Shown: one piece after another, positions 26,958 to 35,657 of the stretch | Layout of the letters: every line of letters starts with the position of its first letter | How positions within the stretch are numbered: position 1 is the stretch's first letter | Source: Xanthobacteraceae bacterium | Lineage (GTDB): Bacteria > Pseudomonadota > Alphaproteobacteria > Rhizobiales > Xanthobacteraceae | Assembly: GCA_029239875.1 (NCBI GenBank) | Contig: JARBUD010000001.1 | Span: 1 to 64,000, forward strand | Reading direction: 5' to 3' | Length of the DNA stretch: 64,000 nucleotides | Made by a program: the position numbers and the translations under genes | Notes under the pieces: generated by a model | What the model saw: the letters and a program-made list of their open reading frames with translations, nothing else | What the model was told of the DNA's origin: nothing | Databases searched by the model: none

Positions 26958-28213
26958 CAGACGCCGCCCTTCGCTTCGGTGAGCGGCACCGGCGTCACCC
27001 GGTCGCCGTCGCGCAGGAAGCCGCCGGCGCGGGCGACCACGCTCTCGCCCTGCTTCACGCCTTCGACGATCTCGACATAGCCTTCACCCTTGAGGCCGGT
27101 CTTCACCTCGCGGCGGTGGACGATCTCGCCCTCGACCACGAGCACGAAGGCCCCTTCGGGGGTGAACTGCACCGCCGACTGCGGCAGCGCGACGCCTTCA
27201 TGCCGGGCGATCTCGATCATGCCGCGGCCATAGGCGCCGGGGCGCAGCCGCTCGTCCTCGGGCAGCGCCACGGCGACGCGGGCGAGGCGCGTGGCGCGCT
27301 CGACATTGGCGCCGACCAGGCGGACCTTCGCGGCCAGCGGCGACTGGAAGCCGGCCGGCGTCACCGCCACCGGCAGGCCGGGCGTGATGCGCGGCAGCGC
27401 CGATTCCGGCACCTCGGCGTCGAGGTCGATGGCGCCGTCCTTGACGATGCGGAACAGCGGCTCGGTGTTGGCGGAGAGCACAATGGCGCCGATGCGGGCC
27501 GAGCGCGACGAGATGATGCCGGCCTCCGGCGCCTTGATGTCGGTGCGGGCGAGCCGGACCTCCAACTCGTCGCGATTGGCCTTGATCTGCGCGGCATCGG
27601 CCTGCGCGGCGGCAACCGCCTCCTCGTTCGCGGTCACCTGCGCCTCCGCGACCTTGACCGCGCGCTCGCGCTGGTCGAGCACCTCCTGCGAGGTGGCGCC
27701 GGTCTTGATCAGGGTGCGGGCGCGCTCCACCGAGGCCTTCGCCTCGATATGCTGGGCGGTCGCCTGCTGCAGCTGCGCCTTCTGCTGCGCGATGGCGGCC
27801 TGCGCCCGCGCGGCGTTGGCGGTGTTCTGCGCCAGCAGCGTGTCGATAGTGTCGCGCGACAGGCGGGCGAGCGCCTGGCCCTTCTCCACCCGGTCGCCCT
27901 CCTCGACGAGGATGTCGGTGATGCGCAGGCCGTCGATCTCCGGCCCGACCATGATCTCCTCGCGCGCCACCAGCGTGCCGGTGACGGGCAGGGTCTCGAT
28001 CACCTCGCGCCGGGCGGCCGGCACCACCGAGATGGTGATGCCGCGCACCTGCTGGGGCTCGGGCGCGGCGACGTTGGCCTGCGCCGGCTCGCCGAGGCTC
28101 AGCCCCGCGACGATACGGTCGCGAAAGGCATAGCCGGCGATGCCCACCACCACGGCGGTCATGGTGATGGCGAGCGTCACGCGCCGGCGGAAGGAAGAGG
28201 ACTTGTCGGTCAT
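26957..28213 (-). CDS. RND efflux periplasmic adaptor (membrane fusion protein)
   Basis: Periplasmic adaptor that links the RND pump to an outer-membrane channel. The 418-residue product has an N-terminal membrane anchor (about 11-30). Split lipoyl halves come next (EEIMVGPEIDGLRITDILVEEGDRVEKGQ and, after the coiled coil, IKAPEAGIISSRSARIGAI), then an alpha-helical hairpin rich in Ala/Gln. The start is ATG 28213, overlapping the tetR stop (ATGA). Longer open frames upstream only mirror tetR. Cotranscribed with tetR and the pump. Confidence 0.94.
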   Translation of the reverse strand: MTDKSSSFRRRVTLAITMTAVVVGIAGYAFRDRIVAGLSLGEPAQANVAAPEPQQVRGITISVVPAARREVIETLPVTGTLVAREEIMVGPEIDGLRITDILVEEGDRVEKGQALARLSRDTIDTLLAQNTANAARAQAAIAQQKAQLQQATAQHIEAKASVERARTLIKTGATSQEVLDQRERAVKVAEAQVTANEEAVAAAQADAAQIKANRDELEVRLARTDIKAPEAGIISSRSARIGAIVLSANTEPLFRIVKDGAIDLDAEVPESALPRITPGLPVAVTPAGFQSPLAAKVRLVGANVERATRLARVAVALPEDERLRPGAYGRGMIEIARHEGVALPQSAVQFTPEGAFVLVVEGEIVHRREVKTGLKGEGYVEIVEGVKQGESVVARAGGFLRDGDRVTPVPLTEAKGGV

Positions 28214-28941
28214 GGAGCCTTGTCCGAGGGAACGGAACGGTGAGCCGGCGCGAACATGCGGCCGATGAGGTGCCCGAGCGCCGGCATCATCTGCGCGAGC
28301 GGCAGCTCGGGTTCGAGGCGGCGGCGCAGCAGCAGGCCGTCGCCGATGGCGTTGATCATGACGAGCGCCGCGTCGGTATCGAGCGCCGGGTCGATCTCGC
28401 CGCGCGCCTGCGCCGCGACGAAGGCGCGGCGGATCGCGTCGGTCATCTCCGCTTCGACCTCGTCGAACTTCGCCTTCAGCACCGGGTTGCGCGAGGCCTC
28501 GGCGGAGATCTCCGGGCCGAGCTCGACGCAGACCATCGGCATCTCGCCGGAGAACAGCGCATGGCCCATGGCGGCGAGGCCCTCGACGAAGCCCGTGGCG
28601 CCGTCGAGGCGCTCCAGCAGGCTCGCGCGCGCCGCCCGCTCCTCCTCGACGATGGCGATGATGATCGCCTCCTTGGAGGGGAAGTAGCGGTAGAGCGCGC
28701 CCGGGCTCATGCCGGCTTCGGTGCAGACCTCGTGCATCGAGGTGCCGTGGAAGCCCGAGCGGGTGAAGCAGGCGATGGCCGCGTCCAGCACGCGCCGGCG
28801 CGGATCGCGGCGCGCCTCCTGCGGGGCGGCGACCGGCGCAGGCGTGCCGGCGGCCTTGGCGCCGGAGGCCTTGGCAGCGCGGGAGCCGGCGGTCTTGGGA
28901 AGGGCGGCACGGGCGCGTGGCGCAGGAGCGGGCATGGGCAT
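28210..28941 (-). CDS. TetR-family repressor of the efflux operon
   Basis: Regulator of 243 residues, first gene of the tetR-adaptor-pump operon. An unusual Ala/Pro/Lys-rich N-terminal extension of about 40 residues precedes the helix-turn-helix (RVLDAAIACFTRSGFHGTSM then PGALYRYFPSKEAI). A C-terminal ligand domain follows. ATG 28941 or the next ATG, 28935, are equally likely starts. Two copies of a CGAACGTTCG core lie just upstream, so the operon is probably self-repressed and induced by a pump substrate. It overlaps the adaptor gene by 4 bases. Confidence 0.92.
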   Translation of the reverse strand: MPMPAPAPRARAALPKTAGSRAAKASGAKAAGTPAPVAAPQEARRDPRRRVLDAAIACFTRSGFHGTSMHEVCTEAGMSPGALYRYFPSKEAIIIAIVEEERAARASLLERLDGATGFVEGLAAMGHALFSGEMPMVCVELGPEISAEASRNPVLKAKFDEVEAEMTDAIRRAFVAAQARGEIDPALDTDAALVMINAIGDGLLLRRRLEPELPLAQMMPALGHLIGRMFAPAHRSVPSDKAP

Positions 28942-28953
28942 CCAAAGTTGGAG

Positions 28954-29014
28954 CGAACGTTCGTTCGCATGTAGATTGACCCAGGGTCGCATGTCAAGAA
29001 CGAACGTTCGTTCT
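28954..29014. promoter_or_regulatory. Two TetR-type operators upstream of tetR
   Basis: The core CGAACGTTCG occurs at 28954-28963 and again at 29001-29010. The second is part of a perfect 18-bp palindrome AGAACGAACGTTCGTTCT (28997-29014). Core centres are 47 bp apart. The first site ends just before the tetR start codon, so binding would block transcription or ribosome access. Confidence 0.8.
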
Positions 29015-29220
29015 CATCACGGAGTCGTCTCCCGCGCCGGCGCCGCCGACCCTTGCGCTGAAATGTTTCCCGCCTTTTTCAGGCCGGCGTCGTTGTGTTG
29101 CGAAGCGTTGCGGAATGCGTACGCCGCCCGGCCGATTACCGCGCCATCCTAGCGCAGCGGCGCCCGCGCCGGCACGAATGCCGTCGTCAACCTTAATGCG
29201 GCAATCTTGGTGCGTGCCGG

Positions 29221-29733
29221 TTATTCGGCAGGCGCCACCACGGGGGCGAACTCCTGCACCACGTGGTCATAGACCGAGCGCTTGAAAGGGATGATGAGCG
29301 AGGGCGTGCGCTCCAGCCGCTCCCAGCGCCAATTGGTGAATTCCGGCTTGTGGCGGCCACCGCCCGGCTGGTGGATGTCGATCTCGCCGTCCTCGCCGAG
29401 GAAGCGCAGCGCGATCCATTTCTGCTTCTGGCCGCGATAGCGCCCCTTCCAGGCCTCGCGGGCGATCGGCTCCGGCAGGTCGTAGGCGAACCATTCCGCC
29501 GCGGTCTTCAGCGGCTCGACCGAGGAGACGTTGGTCTCCTCGTAGAGCTCGCGCAGGGCCGCCTCCTCCGGGCTCTCGCCCTCGTCGATGCCGCCCTGCG
29601 GCATCTGCCAGGAATGATGCGCGTCGACATGTTCCGGGCCGCCGACGCGCTGGCCGAGGAACACCAGCCCGTCGCGATTGACGAGCACCACGCCGACGCA
29701 GGGGCGGTAGGGCAGTTGGTCGAAGGGGATCAT
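29221..29733 (-). CDS. rppH: RNA pyrophosphohydrolase RppH (Nudix)
   Basis: Removes pyrophosphate from 5'-triphosphate RNA (or hydrolyses dinucleoside polyphosphates), triggering mRNA decay. The 170-residue product carries the full Nudix box GGIDEGES...RELYEETNV at residues 47-69. It also has the RppH-type segments SWQMPQGG and [18 protein letters not shown] 29733 ([17 protein letters not shown]) matches the family start; upstream in-frame codons lengthen it without support. Last gene of the minus-strand block that begins at rsfS. Confidence 0.94.
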   Translation of the reverse strand: MIPFDQLPYRPCVGVVLVNRDGLVFLGQRVGGPEHVDAHHSWQMPQGGIDEGESPEEAALRELYEETNVSSVEPLKTAAEWFAYDLPEPIAREAWKGRYRGQKQKWIALRFLGEDGEIDIHQPGGGRHKPEFTNWRWERLERTPSLIIPFKRSVYDHVVQEFAPVVAPAE

Positions 29734-29823
29734 GGCGGCACCGGAATCGGGGGAGAGGCAGGCATCATGATAGGCCATCACGACAGCCCGATATAAGCCG
29801 CTCGCCGCCGGCGAGAAGCCTGA

Positions 29824-30279
29824 TCAGCGCAGCAGCGGTCCGCCTTCGCGGCCGAGCAGGGCGGTGTCGGCGGCATCGAGCGCGGGAGGCGCGCTCATCA
29901 CCTCGCTCTGGCCGGTGGCGCCGTCGAACACGACGATGCTGTCCGCGGCGCCGAAGCCCGGCCGCAGCACCGGGGCGTCGAGGGCGACGCCGGCGGAGAA
30001 CCCTGGATCGAAGGAGAACAGCGCGTCCTCGGGCTCCGGCCCGGCACCGCGCGAGAGCCACACACCGCCGGCGAGGCCGAGGACGGCGATGCCGGCCAGG
30101 GCGAAAATGCCCACCGCCGCATAGTGCAGCGCGCTGTCGCGCCCGGCGTCGCTGCCCGGCAAGGTTCCGGCGGGCGGCGCGGCGATCGGCGTGCGAAGCG
30201 GTGGCGAACGTTCCATGACCGGCGTTGTCGGCGCCGACCAAGGCGGGATCGGGGCGAAATCGGGCTGGCCCGGCGGCAT
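29824..30279 (-). CDS. Small single-pass membrane protein of unknown function
   Basis: I do not recognise a family. A Pro-rich N-terminus is followed by one membrane segment (AAVGIFALAGIAVLGLAGGVWL) and an Asp/Ala-rich tail of about 70 residues ending REGGPLLR. The start is uncertain: ATG 30279 gives 151 residues, ATG 30216 gives 130, and neither has a good ribosome site. Longer frames run into the ctpA terminator. In many Rhizobiales a divergent polysaccharide deacetylase lies between ctpA and rppH, with a cytoplasmic-Pro-rich/TM N-terminus. This could be a shortened remnant or replacement, which is inference. Confidence 0.55.
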   Translation of the reverse strand: MPPGQPDFAPIPPWSAPTTPVMERSPPLRTPIAAPPAGTLPGSDAGRDSALHYAAVGIFALAGIAVLGLAGGVWLSRGAGPEPEDALFSFDPGFSAGVALDAPVLRPGFGAADSIVVFDGATGQSEVMSAPPALDAADTALLGREGGPLLR

Positions 30280-30286
30280 CCGCGCA

Positions 30287-30317
30287 AACGAAACCCCGCT
30301 CTCGCGGAAGAGCGGGG
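30287..30317 (-). terminator. Rho-independent terminator after ctpA
   Basis: The stem CCCCGCTCT (30294-30302) pairs with AGAGCGGGG (30309-30317) around a 6-base loop. On the minus strand it is followed by TTTCGTTTG. It lies about 50 bases beyond the ctpA stop and marks the end of the rsfS-ctpA block. Confidence 0.82.
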
Positions 30318-30365
30318 CTCGTTGCTTTTCGGCCACAGCCGGCGGCGCCGGCTGTGAAGCTTCGA

Positions 30366-31715
30366 TCAGTTCGGCACGGCGGCCTTGGGATCGGCCGGAT
30401 AGGCGGCGTTCTTCTGCACGCCGTGCATCAGGTCGACGGCGAGCTTGAGCTGGGTGTCGTCCTTCGGATCCGGCGGCACATAGGCCGGCGAACCGGTCTG
30501 CTCGTCCTCGCCGTTCTTCAGGTGGCCCTTGAGCGAGGCCTCGCCGCGCGTGGTCTCGACGCCGGCGGCCTCCGCCTTCTCCTTGACGTCCTGCGGCACG
30601 TCCTGGACCAGCTCGATGTCCGGCTGGATGCCCTTGGCCTGGATCGAGCGGCCCGACGGCGTGTAGTAGCGCGCCGTGGTCAGCTTGATCGCGGCGTTGC
30701 CGGACACCGGGATCACGGTCTGCACCGAGCCCTTGCCGAAGGAGAGCGAGCCGAGGATGGTGGCGCGCTTGTGGTCCTGCAGGGCGCCGGCGACGATCTC
30801 GGACGCCGAGGCCGAGCCGCCGTTCACCAGCACGATCACCGGCTTGTTGGTGGCGAGGTCGCCCGGACGGGCGTTGCGCCGCTCGGTCTCCTCGGGGTTG
30901 CGCCCGCGGGTGGAGACGATCTCGCCGCGATCCAGGAAGGCGTCGGAGACGTCGATCGCCTGGTCGAGCAGGCCGCCCGGATTGTTGCGCAGGTCGATGA
31001 TGAAGCCCTTGAGCTTGTCCTCGCCGATCTGCTTGGTCAGGTCCGCGATCGCCTTCTTGAGCCCCTCGCCGGTCTGCTCGCTGAAGGAGGTGATGCGGAT
31101 ATAGCCGATGTCGTCGGACTCGACCCGGGCGCGCACCGACTTGATGTTGATGATGTCGCGCGTGAGCGTCAGCTCGAGCGGCTTGTCCGCGCCCTTGCGG
31201 ATGATGGTCAGCTTGATCGGGGTGGAGACCGCGCCGCGCATCTTGTCGACGGCCTGGTTCAGGGTCATGCCCTTCACCTCCTCGCCGTCGAGCTTGGCGA
31301 TCAGGTCGCCGGCCTGCACGCCGGCCTTGGCGGCGGGGGTGTCGTCGATCGGGGCGACGACCTTCACCAGGCCGTCCTCCATCGTGACCTCGATGCCGAG
31401 CCCGCCGAACTGGCCGCGGGTCTGCACCTGCATGTCGCGGAAATCCTTCGCATCCATGTAGGTGGAGTGCGGGTCGAGCGAAGAGAGCATGCCGTTGATG
31501 GCCGACTCGACCAGCTTGCCGTCGTCCGGCTTCTCGACATAGTCGGCGCGCACCCGCTCGAACACGTCGCCGAACAGGTTCAGCTGGCGATACGTGTCCG
31601 AGGCGGCCGCCATCGCCTGGGTCGGCTGAAGCAGCAGCCGCGGCTGGGTGGCGCCCACGGCGATAATGGCGCCGGCCGCCGCACCGAAGAGAAATACTGA
31701 CGTCCTACGCATCAT
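30366..31715 (-). CDS. ctpA: Carboxy-terminal processing protease (S41 family)
   Basis: Periplasmic serine protease that trims C-termini of envelope proteins, including cell-wall enzymes. The 449-residue product has a signal or anchor segment (about 6-22) and a PDZ domain (about 95-175, GGLGIEV...AGDLIAKLDG). The S41 core has the catalytic Ser in NGGSASASEIVAGA (about 298-311) and Lys328 in SFGKGSVQT. The start is ATG 31715 or 31712, after AGAAGG. It overlaps the EnvC-like gene stop by 4 bases, implying coupled translation of protease and hydrolase activator. Confidence 0.95.
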   Translation of the reverse strand: MMRRTSVFLFGAAAGAIIAVGATQPRLLLQPTQAMAAASDTYRQLNLFGDVFERVRADYVEKPDDGKLVESAINGMLSSLDPHSTYMDAKDFRDMQVQTRGQFGGLGIEVTMEDGLVKVVAPIDDTPAAKAGVQAGDLIAKLDGEEVKGMTLNQAVDKMRGAVSTPIKLTIIRKGADKPLELTLTRDIINIKSVRARVESDDIGYIRITSFSEQTGEGLKKAIADLTKQIGEDKLKGFIIDLRNNPGGLLDQAIDVSDAFLDRGEIVSTRGRNPEETERRNARPGDLATNKPVIVLVNGGSASASEIVAGALQDHKRATILGSLSFGKGSVQTVIPVSGNAAIKLTTARYYTPSGRSIQAKGIQPDIELVQDVPQDVKEKAEAAGVETTRGEASLKGHLKNGEDEQTGSPAYVPPDPKDDTQLKLAVDLMHGVQKNAAYPADPKAAVPN

Positions 31716-33091
31716 CCGCGTACCTTCTCGCTCTCGCTCGTCGCCCACCAAGGGGTTGGGTCGATCGAATTCCCGTCCTTACGGAACTCGACGTAAAGAA
31801 TAGGTTGGGCGGTTCCAAGGCTGACCGACGACACAAGCTGCGGACCGCGCCCCATCACCGCGACCGGCTCGCCGGACAGTACGAACTGACCCAACTCGAC
31901 GGTGATCTTATCCATTCCTGCCAGAAGAATATGGTATCCGCCGCCCGCATTGATGATCAATAGTTGTCCATAGGAGCGGAACGGGCCGGCATAGACCACC
32001 CAGCCGTCGCTCGGCGCGGCCACCTGCGCCTCCGTCCGCGTGCCGAACGACACGCCCTTCTCCTGCCCGCCATAGCCGTCCTCGGTGCCGAAGGCCTTCA
32101 GCACCGCACCGCCCACCGGCGGCGGCAGCATGCCCTTGGCCTCGTCGAAGGGAATGCCGGGGGAGAGGCGGCCGGGATCCTTCAGCGCCGCCAGATGCGC
32201 CGCGGGGCCTTGATCGGGCTTGGTTTGCGCCGCTTCCTGCGCCGCCTTGCGGCTGGCGGCGATCTCGGTCTCCATGCGCTGCATCAGCTCGCGCACATTG
32301 CCCGCCTCGGCGGCGAGCGCGGTGGCGCGGTTCTTCTCGTCGGCCAGCGCCTGCTCGCCCTGCGCCAGCGACTTCTTCTTCTCCTCGACCAGCGCCGTGG
32401 TGCGGCGGCGCTCGTCGGCGAGGGTAAGCTTCAATTCTGCGAGAGCGTCGCGCTCGCGCGCGGTTTCCTGGCGCACGCGCTGCTGGGCGGCGAGCTCGCT
32501 CGCCAGAAGGTCGGTCTCCGCCTTGAGCTCGGGCAGCACGGCGCCGAGCAGCATGGCCGAGCGCACCGATTGCAGCGCGTCGTCGGGGCGCACCAGCAGC
32601 GCCGGCGGCGGACGGCGGCCGAGCCGCTGCAGCCCGCCCAGCACCTCGGCCAGCACCTCGCGGCGCGAGGCCAGCGATTCCCGTATGTCCGCCTCCTCGC
32701 GGCCGAGCTGGAGCAGCCGCTGCTCGCTGGTGTCGAGCTTGGCCTCGACCTCGCGCACCCGGATGGCGGTGTCGAGCAGCGCCGCGTTCAGCTTGGCGCG
32801 GTCGCCCTTGATGGATTCGATCTCCGCCATCAGCCGCTGCTGTGCGGCGGTCGAATCCTTCAATTCGACGTTGATCTTCTCCATGCGCTGCTGCTGCGCG
32901 GCGCGGTCCTTCGGCGGCTGGCTCGGACCGGCGGCACGCTCGGCGGGCGCCCCCGATGCTGGGGCGTTCTGGGCGGGTGCGTTCTGGGCGGGCGCCGGGG
33001 CCGCCAGGGCAAGGACGAGCAAGGCGCAGCCGGCCCCGAGGAGCGGGCGGCGCGGGGCAATCGGGACGGTGCGGCGGGTGGGCATCGGCAC
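31712..33091 (-). CDS. envC: Murein hydrolase activator, EnvC-like (degenerate LytM)
   Basis: Periplasmic coiled-coil protein likely activating amidases at the division site. The 459-residue precursor has a signal peptide (about 10-36) and an Ala/Pro/Gln linker. A long coiled coil follows (about 60-290, rich in Glu/Arg/Leu), then a C-terminal LytM fold (about 330-450). Zinc-ligand positions are degenerate: the H-x-H region reads ILYVEFRKDG. It is therefore predicted to activate hydrolases rather than cut peptidoglycan itself. ATG 33091 or 33085 start. It follows rlmH by 53 bases. Confidence 0.87.
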   Translation of the reverse strand: MPMPTRRTVPIAPRRPLLGAGCALLVLALAAPAPAQNAPAQNAPASGAPAERAAGPSQPPKDRAAQQQRMEKINVELKDSTAAQQRLMAEIESIKGDRAKLNAALLDTAIRVREVEAKLDTSEQRLLQLGREEADIRESLASRREVLAEVLGGLQRLGRRPPPALLVRPDDALQSVRSAMLLGAVLPELKAETDLLASELAAQQRVRQETARERDALAELKLTLADERRRTTALVEEKKKSLAQGEQALADEKNRATALAAEAGNVRELMQRMETEIAASRKAAQEAAQTKPDQGPAAHLAALKDPGRLSPGIPFDEAKGMLPPPVGGAVLKAFGTEDGYGGQEKGVSFGTRTEAQVAAPSDGWVVYAGPFRSYGQLLIINAGGGYHILLAGMDKITVELGQFVLSGEPVAVMGRGPQLVSSVSLGTAQPILYVEFRKDGNSIDPTPWWATSESEKVRG

Positions 33092-33144
33092 AGGAGGCGC
33101 CAGCGTGGTTAATCTTCGGTTAGCGCCGCCCGACGCCCGGCCCG

Positions 33145-33627
33145 TCAGGCCTTGTGATAGGGGTGGCCGGAAAGGATGGTCGTCGCGCGGTAGAGCTGCT
33201 CGGCCATCATGACGCGGACCAGCTGATGGGGAAAGGTGGCACGCCCGAACGACACCGTCCGGTCGGCATATTCCCGCACATTCCCGCCGAGCCCGTCCGC
33301 TCCGCCTATGACGAAGGTGAGCGCGCGCGAGCCGTGGTCGCGCAGGGCGGCGATGTCGGCGGCGATCTGCTCGCTGGTCATCTCCTGCCCGCGCGGGTCG
33401 AGCGCGATCATCGCGCCGGGATCGGGCAGGGCGTCGATGATCGCCGCGCCTTCATCGGTCATGCGGTCCTCGGGACGGCGCGCCTGGCTCTCGGCGATCT
33501 CGACCACGTCGGGACCGGACAGGCCGAGCGAGCGCCCGCTCTTGCCCGCGCGGTCCATGTAGCGCGCGCAAAGCTCCCTCTCGGGCCCGGCCTTGAGCCG
33601 GCCCACGGCAATGATCACCAGCCGCAA
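33145..33627 (-). CDS. rlmH: 23S rRNA pseudouridine-1915 N3-methyltransferase
   Basis: SPOUT methyltransferase that modifies m3-psi1915 of 23S rRNA in 70S ribosomes. The 160-residue length is normal. The knotted SAM site is seen in [18 protein letters not shown], and the C-terminal [21 protein letters not shown] is the RlmH signature. The start appears to be TTG 33627 (reading [16 protein letters not shown]), 6 bases after rsfS. The rsfS-rlmH pair is widely conserved. Confidence 0.95.
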   Translation of the reverse strand: MRLVIIAVGRLKAGPERELCARYMDRAGKSGRSLGLSGPDVVEIAESQARRPEDRMTDEGAAIIDALPDPGAMIALDPRGQEMTSEQIAADIAALRDHGSRALTFVIGGADGLGGNVREYADRTVSFGRATFPHQLVRVMMAEQLYRATTILSGHPYHKA

Positions 33628-33633
33628 CGCGCT

Positions 33634-34047
33634 TTAGCCGCGCGTCATCTTCGGCGAGCCGCCCGGCAGGGCGCCCGACCACATCTTCTCGATGTTGTAG
33701 AACCCGCGCACTTCCGGCTGGAAGATGTGGACGATGACATCGCTCGCATCGATCAGCACCCAGTCGCAGGCCGGCATGCCTTCCACGCGCACGCCCTTGA
33801 CGCCGCGCGCCTTGAGCGCCTCGACGAGGTGCTCGGCGGTGGCGCCGACATGGCGCTGGGAGCGCCCGGACGCGACGACCATGTAGTCGGCGATGGTCGT
33901 CTTGCCGCGAAGTTCGATGGAGACGATGTCCTCGGCCTTGTCATCTTCGAGACGGGCGAGAACGAGGGCTAGCATCTCCTCGGCGTCGAAAGACGCTTCG
34001 GAGACGGGCGCAGTCGCCGGGCTGGGGGCGGCTGCTGCAAGCGCCAT
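33634..34047 (-). CDS. rsfS: Ribosome silencing factor
   Basis: Binds ribosomal protein L14 and blocks subunit joining when nutrients are scarce. The core runs LALVLARLEDDKAEDIVSIELRG, then DYMVVASGRSQRHVGATAEHLVEALK and the C-terminal WVLIDASDVIVHIFQPEVRGFYNIE, all standard for RsfS/Iojap. ATG 34047 gives 137 residues; in-frame GTG 34086 and ATG 34077 are alternatives. In many relatives nadD lies directly upstream. Here about 6 kb of other genes intervene, and a plausible own promoter is seen at 34126-34155. Confidence 0.94.
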   Translation of the reverse strand: MALAAAAPSPATAPVSEASFDAEEMLALVLARLEDDKAEDIVSIELRGKTTIADYMVVASGRSQRHVGATAEHLVEALKARGVKGVRVEGMPACDWVLIDASDVIVHIFQPEVRGFYNIEKMWSGALPGGSPKMTRG

Positions 34048-34125
34048 GATGGACAGGGGTCCTGATCCTCTCGTCATTACGGCCACGGGAACGCGCGGGA
34101 GATTCCGCGTCGTTCATACGTTCTT

Positions 34126-34155
34126 AAGATAGTGCGTAAGGGGGGTGTTTTTCAA
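34126..34155 (-). promoter_or_regulatory. Possible sigma-70-type promoter for rsfS operon
   Basis: On the minus strand TTGAAA (34150-34155) and TATCTT (34126-34131) are separated by 18 bases. They lie about 40-80 bases upstream of the candidate rsfS starts. The match is good but based on eye alone. Confidence 0.4.
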
Positions 34156-34307
34156 CCGGGGGGAGGGAAGTGACATGAATCCCGACCGGTAAAGCACTCC
34201 GTAGAGATCACCAGCTAGATCGCATTGGAGTCCGACCTTCTACTTGCACGAGTATCGAACCACTATGATGTAGCCGCGATCGTCAAGTGATGCGCTGGGA
34301 GTTCGAA

Positions 34308-35606
34308 ATGATCGGATCCATCCATTCGGATGCACGTTCTTGGGACGAACTGTGGGAAGCATTGTCCACTGGTCCCTCGGGAGGGCAAGCCTCCTCGAAG
34401 ATCGGACGCCGCCGCAACACAACTGTGGAACCAGGTTTCATCAAGATCCTGACTCAACAAACTCAAACCGAACGCCGTCAGCGATTTTATCGCGAGGCGG
34501 CGACGCTAGAGAGTCTTGAGATCGAGGGTGTTCCGCGACTGATCGAAACTAACGCCCGGCACTACAAGGATCGCGCCTATCAACTCTATGCAGTTTCCAC
34601 CTACATACCGGGCAAGACCCTCCGCGAACTTCCCAAAGCTTCCTACGCGCCCGAACAGGCAATCCACTGGATAGTGAGTCTCTGCGAAATTCTACGATTG
34701 TGCAGAGAGGCCGGCATCCGTCACCGCGATATCAAACCAGAAAACTGCATTATTGACGGCGATGGAAAGTTCCACCTCGTCGATTTTGGGCTATCGTCCA
34801 ACGTCTACAAGCAAGATGGCTTCGACACGCCAATAGGGAAGGAGATCGGAAATAGATTTCTCCGCGTACCCGAACTTCGCTCGGATAGCGCGAATAAAGA
34901 CGACCCTAGAACTGATCTGACGCTAGCTGTAGGAGTCCTATTTTTCCTACTGACACAGGAAAATCCACGTGTTCTCCTCGATGAAAAGGGAAGATTTCTT
35001 CATCAACGACTGGATAATACATCTCTTTGCAAAACGATAAATATTCCGCGACCTGAACGATTGATACGACTTTTTGATCAAGTATTTCAACTTAACCTCG
35101 ATCAGCGATTTCAATCGGCTGAGTCCCTGAGGGATGCGCTTCGTGAAACTTTAGAACCCGCGCCTTCAGGCACCAAAGCCGACTTACTCCAGCGCCGGAT
35201 ACTTCAGCATACACGAAGCGCCGCAGCGATGCAGAGCCAAGTCATGATGGACAAACTGCATTCAATGCGCGTTCAGATTGATGGGCTTTGCGATCGGATG
35301 CTCGAGGAATTGGGTGGAGCGGTCAGCAGATTAGGCGGCCCGGTTCCCCATGCGGATGTGCGTCAAGCTTCTCTCAGTTATGAGACCGGATTCTTGTACT
35401 CTCGCGACACGCGCATCCATATCATGTTGGGATTTGTTATGAGATACGTTGGAACTGAAATCATCGTCTCGATCTATTCAAACAGATCGGCACAAGCATA
35501 TATTCGTGTCCCTACAGCAATTGCGCAGTTAACAACTGATGATCTTGAGATCATTCGAGAGTCTTACTTGTCAAAACTAACATCAGCGCTCGATTCCGCA
35601 GATTGA
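34308..35606 (+). CDS. Solitary Hanks-type Ser/Thr protein kinase with unknown C-terminal domain (foreign)
   Basis: Eukaryotic-like protein kinase of 432 residues; its target is unknown. The kinase motifs are complete: Lys46 in GFIKIL, Glu63 in FYREAATLE, HRDIKPEN with Asp141, DFG at 159-161, a VPE equivalent of APE at 187-189 and Asp203 of helix F. The Gly-rich loop is weak (GPSGGQASS). Residues beyond about 285 form a helical linker and a beta-rich domain I do not recognise. There is no transmembrane segment, PASTA or TPR, so it is cytoplasmic. GC content is near 50%, far below the flanks, and codon use includes many AT-ending codons. ATG 34308 is preceded by GGGAG; GTG 34287 and ATG 34290 lack such a site. 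No phosphatase partner is adjacent. A defence or stress role is only a guess. Confidence 0.88.
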   Translation: MIGSIHSDARSWDELWEALSTGPSGGQASSKIGRRRNTTVEPGFIKILTQQTQTERRQRFYREAATLESLEIEGVPRLIETNARHYKDRAYQLYAVSTYIPGKTLRELPKASYAPEQAIHWIVSLCEILRLCREAGIRHRDIKPENCIIDGDGKFHLVDFGLSSNVYKQDGFDTPIGKEIGNRFLRVPELRSDSANKDDPRTDLTLAVGVLFFLLTQENPRVLLDEKGRFLHQRLDNTSLCKTINIPRPERLIRLFDQVFQLNLDQRFQSAESLRDALRETLEPAPSGTKADLLQRRILQHTRSAAAMQSQVMMDKLHSMRVQIDGLCDRMLEELGGAVSRLGGPVPHADVRQASLSYETGFLYSRDTRIHIMLGFVMRYVGTEIIVSIYSNRSAQAYIRVPTAIAQLTTDDLEIIRESYLSKLTSALDSAD

Positions 35607-35657
35607 ACCTCCCAAAGCTCGCTTGCTCACGTCACGCCAGATCCGATCCGGAAACCC

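Noticed and set aside
26957-28945. A long frame joining the MFP adaptor to upstream sequence
   Set aside because: The upstream part is out-of-frame shadow of tetR. The adaptor starts at ATG 28213 with an ATGA overlap and a membrane anchor.
34244-34269. TTGCAC and TATGAT upstream of the kinase as a promoter
   Set aside because: The spacer is only 14 bases, too short for a sigma-70 promoter; no better pair was found.
34087-35657. Direct repeats or att sites bordering the kinase insertion
   Set aside because: I compared the AT-rich borders by eye and found no shared word longer than chance, and no tRNA end or integrase.
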